DNA of 43,098 nucleotides from Ancalomicrobiaceae bacterium. Lineage in GTDB: Bacteria > Pseudomonadota > Alphaproteobacteria > Rhizobiales > Ancalomicrobiaceae. The notes beneath the pieces are model-generated. The model was not told the origin of the DNA, searched no databases, and worked only from the letters and a program-made list of their open reading frames with translations. A program made the position numbers and the translations under genes. Location: the NCBI GenBank assembly GCA_031291595.1, contig JARLIU010000199.1, positions 1 through 43,098 of the forward strand, given 5' to 3'. Positions 38,968 to 43,098 of the stretch are shown piece after piece; positions within the stretch are counted from its first letter, which is position 1, and every line of letters starts with the position of its first letter.

Positions 38968-39044
38968 CTAGTGGTCCTGAGATTCCGACATTTGCATGTG
39001 AGCACGCTGCGCGTGGGATGCAAATGTCGGAATCGGACCACTAG
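38968..39044. repeat. Palindromic element B, 77 bp, CTAGTGGTCC ends
   Basis: CTAGTGGTCC, GATTCCGACATTTGCAT on the left pair with ATGCAAATGTCGGAATC, GGACCACTAG on the right, with a loop of about 20 bases. It starts 13 bases after element A, and its last bases include the TAG stop codon of leuD. Internal arms contain ATTTG(C/A), similar to element A. Confidence 0.85.
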
Positions 39045-39640
39045 TCAAATCCCCTGCCGTACCGCCGCTCGAATGCGACAATTTCGTCCGTGTGCGACAG
39101 CGTATAGTCGAGTTCGTCGAGCCCGTTCAGCAGGCAATGCTTGGCAAACGGGTCGACGTCGAAGGTGTGAACAGAGCCGTCCGGCAGGGTTACCTTCTGG
39201 CTGGCAAGGTCGACGTCGACTTTCAAGCCTTGCCTCTGTTCAATCTGGACGAGCAGCCTGGAAACGACTTCGCGCGGAAGCCGGATCGGCAGCACGCCGT
39301 TCTTCAGGCAGTTGTTGGCGAAGATGTCGCCGAAACTCGGCGCGATGGCGACGCGAAAGCCATAGTCGTACAGCGCCCAGACGGCGTTTTCGCGCGATGA
39401 CCCGCAGCCGAAATTCTCGCTGCCGACGACGACGCGCGATTCCCGATAGGCCTCTTGATTGAGCAGGAAGCCCAGATATTGCGAGCCGTCCGGCGCGAAG
39501 CGAAGATCGTGGAACAGGTATTGTCCGAAGCCGCCGTTCCGCGGTTTCTGCAGGAAGCGCGCCGGAAGGATCTGATCGGTGTCGACGTTGGGGCGGTCCA
39601 TGGGAAACGCGAGCGCGTCGATGTGTTGGAAGCGCTGCAT
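39041..39640 (-). CDS. leuD: 3-isopropylmalate dehydratase small subunit
   Basis: The 199-residue protein is a LeuD subunit: VDTDQILPARFLQ near the N-terminus and ENFGCGSSRENAVWAL, the family's GSSREHA-like loop that shapes substrate recognition, then IFANNCLKNGVLPI. With LeuC it isomerises 2-isopropylmalate to 3-isopropylmalate. The ATG at 39640 lies two bases after the leuC stop, so the two are coupled; the longer upstream frame is a shadow of leuC. The TAG stop lies inside the end of palindromic element B. Confidence 0.95.
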   Translation of the reverse strand: MQRFQHIDALAFPMDRPNVDTDQILPARFLQKPRNGGFGQYLFHDLRFAPDGSQYLGFLLNQEAYRESRVVVGSENFGCGSSRENAVWALYDYGFRVAIAPSFGDIFANNCLKNGVLPIRLPREVVSRLLVQIEQRQGLKVDVDLASQKVTLPDGSVHTFDVDPFAKHCLLNGLDELDYTLSHTDEIVAFERRYGRGFD

Positions 39641-39642
39641 GC

Positions 39643-41073
39643 TCAACCTCCGTTCAGCATCGGACGGACGTCCGTGATGTGTCCGGCGACCGCTGCGGCC
39701 GCTGCCATGGCCGGGCTCATCAGATGGGTGCGGGCGCCGCGTCCCTGCCGGCCGACAAAGTTGCGGTTCGACGTCGATGCGCAACGCTCGCCCGGCGCGA
39801 CCACCTCGCCGTTGGTGCCCAGGCACATAGAGCATCCCGCCTGCCGCCAATCGAAGCCGGCCTCCCTGAAGATCCGATCCAGCCCTTCGGCTTCGGCCTG
39901 TTCCTTGACGAGGCCGGAGCCGGGAACGACCCAGCCGCGAACGTCGGGGTGAACTTTCCTGCCGTTGACCACCGCGGCGGCCGTCCGCAGGTCTTCGATA
40001 CGGCCGTTGGTGCACGAGCCGATGAATACGCGGTCGACTTTGATGGCGTCGAGCGCCATTCCCGGCGTCAGGCCCATGTAATCGAGCGCCCTCGTCATGC
40101 TTTCGCGACGCTCCGCCCCCGCAGCCTTGGCCGGGTCGGGGACGACGCCTCCGATCGGCGCCACATCTTGCGGGCTGGTCCCCCAAGTGACCATGGGAGC
40201 GATCAAGCCGGCGTCGAGATGAACTTCGGTGTCGAACGATGCGCCTGCATCGGAGGGAAGGGTGCGCCAGTAGGCGACGGCGGCGTCCCAATCGGCGCCT
40301 TTCGGCGCATAGGGGCGTCCAGCGAGATAGGCATAGGTTGTTTCGTCCGGGGCAACCATGCCGGCGCGCGCGCCGGCCTCGATGGACATGTTGCAGACGG
40401 TCAGACGGCCTTCCAGCGACAGGCCGGAGATCGCAGATCCGGCATATTCGATGACATGGCCGGTGGCCCCCGCCGTGCCGATCCGCTCGATGATGGCGAG
40501 AATGATGTCTTTGGCGTAGACTCCGGCGTGACGCGGGCCGTCGACCACGATCCGCATGGTCTTGGGCTTGCGCTGCCATAAGGTTTGCGTCGCCAGCACA
40601 TGGCAGGCTTCCGTCATGCCAAGGCCGAAGGCCATCGCTCCCATCGCGCCATGGGTCGAGGTGTGACTGTCGGCGCAGACGAGAATCTGGCCCGGTTGAC
40701 TGATGCCCTGCTCGGGGCCGATGACGTGGACGATGCCCTGCCGACGATCCTTTAAGCCGAACAAGACGATGCCGGCATCCTTGGTGTTGGCGCTGAGGGA
40801 CTCCACCATCGCGCGGCGCTCGGGATCGGCGATATCCCGCACATCTCTGCTGTCGGTCGGGATGTAATGATCGGGCGTGGCGAAGATGCGCTGAGGCTCG
40901 CGCGGGCGCAGATTGCGGGCGCGCAGGAATTCGAACGCCGGCTCAGAGCCGTCATGAATCAGATGGCTATCGATGAAGAGCAACGTTTGGCCGTCCGGTC
41001 GCTCGATGATCCGGTGCTTCGCCCAGATTTTCTCGAACATCGTCCGAGCAGCGGCATGTGAAGCCGTATCCAT
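39643..41073 (-). CDS. leuC: 3-isopropylmalate dehydratase large subunit
   Basis: The 476-residue protein is an aconitase-superfamily LeuC. The 4Fe-4S ligands are in FIGSCTNGR (C at about 354) and GCSMCLG (C414, C417), with [20 protein letters not shown] upstream. The N-terminal part ([18 protein letters not shown]) is less like housekeeping LeuC than expected, which suggests an accessory paralog. It is followed by leuD and divergent from a LysR gene, a typical arrangement for inducible leuCD-like pairs. Substrates close to isopropylmalate, such as other alkylmalates, cannot be excluded. Confidence 0.93.
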   Translation of the reverse strand: MDTASHAAARTMFEKIWAKHRIIERPDGQTLLFIDSHLIHDGSEPAFEFLRARNLRPREPQRIFATPDHYIPTDSRDVRDIADPERRAMVESLSANTKDAGIVLFGLKDRRQGIVHVIGPEQGISQPGQILVCADSHTSTHGAMGAMAFGLGMTEACHVLATQTLWQRKPKTMRIVVDGPRHAGVYAKDIILAIIERIGTAGATGHVIEYAGSAISGLSLEGRLTVCNMSIEAGARAGMVAPDETTYAYLAGRPYAPKGADWDAAVAYWRTLPSDAGASFDTEVHLDAGLIAPMVTWGTSPQDVAPIGGVVPDPAKAAGAERRESMTRALDYMGLTPGMALDAIKVDRVFIGSCTNGRIEDLRTAAAVVNGRKVHPDVRGWVVPGSGLVKEQAEAEGLDRIFREAGFDWRQAGCSMCLGTNGEVVAPGERCASTSNRNFVGRQGRGARTHLMSPAMAAAAAVAGHITDVRPMLNGG

Positions 41074-41396
41074 GAATATCTCCGTTCGGCGTCCGCTGAC
41101 GCACGCGAGTTGAGAGACAGGCCACGACCCGGCGATGTGTCGCTGCGCAGGCGCTACCCCGCTCTCACCGCCGACAGCCGTTCGACCTGACCCAACGCGA
41201 GGCCATCAAGCGGTCCGGTTGGCGTTCTTATAGAAAAGATGCCGGGATCGTCGAAGTCGTGATTGGGAAGGGTGTCATCGCGGCTTGCGACGAGCTAACG
41301 TCCCGGACTGCTCGGGCGACAGCTTGGTCACGACACAAATCACGCCTAAGCAGGGCAGCCGTTCGGCATGAGCGGCGTGCATTGGGAGGAAAGGAG
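41074..41396. other. Divergent region between leuC and the LysR gene
   Basis: The 323-base region should hold the promoters of both genes and the LysR operator. The only dyad I notice is TTCT-TAT-AGAA at 41225-41235, a weak LysR-type candidate. I see no convincing -35/-10 pair. A + strand frame from 41259 is in phase with the LysR gene but lacks a ribosome binding site. Confidence 0.4.
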
Positions 41397-42278
41397 ATGC
41401 GGTTCGACCTGCTGTCCTTGAGGCTGTTTGTCGCTGTGTGCGAGCAGCAAAGCATCGCGCGCGCGGCGGAGAGCGAGCACATCGCCGCCTCGGCGCTGAG
41501 CAAGCGCATCTCCGACCTCGAAGACCACTTGAAGGCCACACTGTTTTTGCGCACGCCGAAAGGGCTCGAACTCACCCCGCCAGGCTACTCTCTTCTCCAC
41601 CACGCGCGCGTGGTCATGCGCGACCTGACGCAGATGGAGAGCGAACTCAGCAACCACGCTCTCGGCTTGTGCGGACAGGTTCGCATCTACGCGAACGCTT
41701 CGGCGATCGTGCAGCATCTGCCGCGTGACCTCGGGGAATTCATGTCGCAGCACAAGGCGGTCCGGGTGGAACTGGAACAGGCGACAAGTCAGGAGATCGT
41801 GCGGGCGGTGGCCGAGAATGCGGCCGATATCGGAATCTTCGGCGGAGTCCGGCCGATGGCGGGACTGCGGATACTGCCTTATCGCTCCGACAAACTCGTC
41901 GTGCTGACGCCGGTCGGCCACCCGCTCAGCGACCGGGCATCGGTGAAATTCGGGGAAGTCGTGGAGTTCGATCTGGTCGGGCCGCAAAAAGGCAGCTTCC
42001 TCGATTCTCTCGTTCAGCGGGCGGCCGCCGATATCGAGCACGCCTTGAATTTGCGCCTGCGAGTCAATGGCTTCGAGTCGGTCTGCAGCATGGTCGCGGC
42101 CAATCTCGGCGTCGGCTTGGTGCCGGAGGAATGCGCCAAACAATATGTCGCGACGAGACCTGTGGTCTCGGTGCCTCTCGACGAACCGTGGGCGACGCGA
42201 GCTTGGAAGATCTGCGTTCGCGATAGCACGTCATCGCCGCAGGTCGTGCAACTGCTGCTCGAACACTTGAGCACGTGA
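41397..42278 (+). CDS. LysR family transcriptional regulator
   Basis: The 293-residue protein has an N-terminal winged helix-turn-helix (about 4-63; LRLFVAVCEQQSIARAAESE, ALSKRISDLEDHL) and a C-terminal effector-binding domain of the periplasmic-binding type. The start at 41397 has AGGAAAGGAG directly ahead and gives the family's MRFDLLSLRLF N-terminus. It is divergent from leuC and is very likely its regulator, responding to a pathway intermediate. Which ligand it senses is unknown. Confidence 0.93.
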   Translation: MRFDLLSLRLFVAVCEQQSIARAAESEHIAASALSKRISDLEDHLKATLFLRTPKGLELTPPGYSLLHHARVVMRDLTQMESELSNHALGLCGQVRIYANASAIVQHLPRDLGEFMSQHKAVRVELEQATSQEIVRAVAENAADIGIFGGVRPMAGLRILPYRSDKLVVLTPVGHPLSDRASVKFGEVVEFDLVGPQKGSFLDSLVQRAAADIEHALNLRLRVNGFESVCSMVAANLGVGLVPEECAKQYVATRPVVSVPLDEPWATRAWKICVRDSTSSPQVVQLLLEHLST

Positions 42279-42688
42279 GCACTCGGCATCCGGGGCAGGC
42301 GGCGAACGTGCTGGCGCTCTGTGGGCGTTTCGGCGCCGGACGCCGAAATTGCGCGGGTTGCGGCAGACGTCGCGCCCCGGCGACCGGTGATCACCGCCCT
42401 CAGGCCGGACCTGCAACCCTCGACATCGCGGGCGCTGTTGGTTCCGCTCCAGGTCGATCCTTCGGGCCAACCAAGACGCCTGCTGCATCGCTAAGGACGA
42501 TGGCGGGCTGCCGAAAGACGACTTCAGCCGGTTGGCGAAGCTTCCTATCATATATTGGACGCGACTGACGCGCGGTCGCTGGGCTCGGTATTGGGGCAAG
42601 CGGCGCGCCGGCTGGATCGTCTGCAACATGACCTTGCGTCATGTTCAAACACAACAGACTAAACAAAAAAGACAGATGGGAGGCTGGA
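42279..42688. other. Intergenic region before the ABC binding-protein gene
   Basis: The 410-base stretch carries no frame with a recognisable family. The last part turns AT-rich (ACACAACAGACTAAACAAAA at 42650-42669) and ends with a GGGAGG ribosome binding site, so it holds the promoter of the next gene, but I cannot place it precisely. Confidence 0.45.
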
Positions 42689-43098
42689 ATGCCAATTCGC
42701 GAAATCAAACGGCTCGGGCTTTTGGGGCTGTCCGCGCTTCTCTGTGCTGCGGTGACATTCGGGTCCGAGCGGGTTTTGGCCGCCGATCCGACTCCGGAAG
42801 AACAGGCGAAGGCACTGGCAAACGTGCCGAAGGGTGCCCTGCAATACTATGATGGGTATTGGTACGCCTCGAACGTCATCGCCGACCCGCTGAAGAATTT
42901 CACGCCACACAAGGCGCCCTGGCAGATCTGCCACAATGATTCCTACCTCGGCAACTCCTGGCGCGCCAATCTCGTCGCTGAATTGCGAGCGTTGACCAGC
43001 CAGCTCGCCAAGCAAGGGTTGGCCAAGGAAAATCTGATCGTCACCAACTCCAACGGCGACGTCAATGTGGAACTGTCACAGCTGAAGACGCAGATCGC
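42689..43098 (+). CDS. Sugar-type ABC transporter periplasmic binding protein, N-terminal part (runs off window)
   Basis: The frame is open to the window end, giving the first 136 residues. A signal peptide is seen at about 1-32 (LGLLGLSALLCAAVTFG, cleavage near VLAAD). The mature part starts a periplasmic-binding-protein fold of the ribose/simple-sugar type: ICHNDSYLGNSWRANLVAEL, where substrate-binding domains of this class have their first helix, then ENLIVTNSNGDVNVELSQL. GGGAGG lies 6 bases ahead of the ATG. Transmembrane and ATPase genes would be expected downstream, outside the window. Confidence 0.85.
   Translation, partial: MPIREIKRLGLLGLSALLCAAVTFGSERVLAADPTPEEQAKALANVPKGALQYYDGYWYASNVIADPLKNFTPHKAPWQICHNDSYLGNSWRANLVAELRALTSQLAKQGLAKENLIVTNSNGDVNVELSQLKTQI

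Overview
The window is high-GC chromosomal DNA, most likely from an alphaproteobacterium of the Hyphomicrobiales (Rhizobiales). This is inferred from the mdh-sucCD-sucAB-lpd gene order, the CarD/CdnL regulator, an RpoH-type sigma factor, a 7Fe ferredoxin FdxA, and palindromic intergenic elements of the kind common in that order. The genus cannot be told from the sequence alone.

Region 1 (1-9.9 kb) is a TCA-cycle block on the + strand: the 3' end of mdh, sucC, sucD, sucA, sucB and lpd. Between sucB and lpd lie three genes unrelated to the cycle: a DUF4160/DUF2442 pair and a LysE-type exporter. Region 2 (10-16 kb) holds a secreted protein of unknown function, fdxA, a CarD-family regulator with a clear terminator, an rpoH-like sigma factor, and a minus-strand pair made of an SNase-like protein and an M48 lipoprotein protease. 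Region 3 (16.2-21.3 kb) has a tRNA-Arg(CCT) preceded by a broken 39-nt copy of its 5' half, then a YccS/FUSC-type membrane protein and a divergent AraC regulator/SDR pair.

Region 4 (21.3-31.1 kb) is the most interesting part. A MocR-type (GntR-aminotransferase) regulator is divergent from a nine-gene, tightly overlapping + strand operon that I recognise as a Nit1C cluster: nitB, nitC (nitrilase), nitD (radical SAM), nitE (GNAT), nitF (AIR-synthase-like), a GT4 glycosyltransferase, nitG, nitH (flavoprotein), and a LnmK/Pnap_2097-type double-hotdog protein. Nit1C is linked in the literature to growth on cyanide or nitriles, but the chemistry of most of its enzymes is unknown. This version differs in having a MocR regulator, a glycosyltransferase and a LnmK-like enzyme. 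A near-identical 15-bp motif lies on both sides of the mocR-nitB divergent region and may be the shared operator.

Region 5 (31.3-43.1 kb) is an accessory metabolic region. It carries a Gfo/Idh/MocA oxidoreductase, about 0.9 kb without genes, a leuB, a metallo-beta-lactamase-fold hydrolase, and a minus-strand set of leuC-leuD, nitroreductase, SDR and aldo/keto reductase. A LysR regulator diverges from leuC, and the window ends in the start of a sugar-type ABC transporter binding protein. Two adjacent, nearly perfect 77-78 bp palindromes with CTAGTGG ends lie between leuD and the nitroreductase. The leu genes here look like an accessory paralogous set rather than the housekeeping one, which is an inference.
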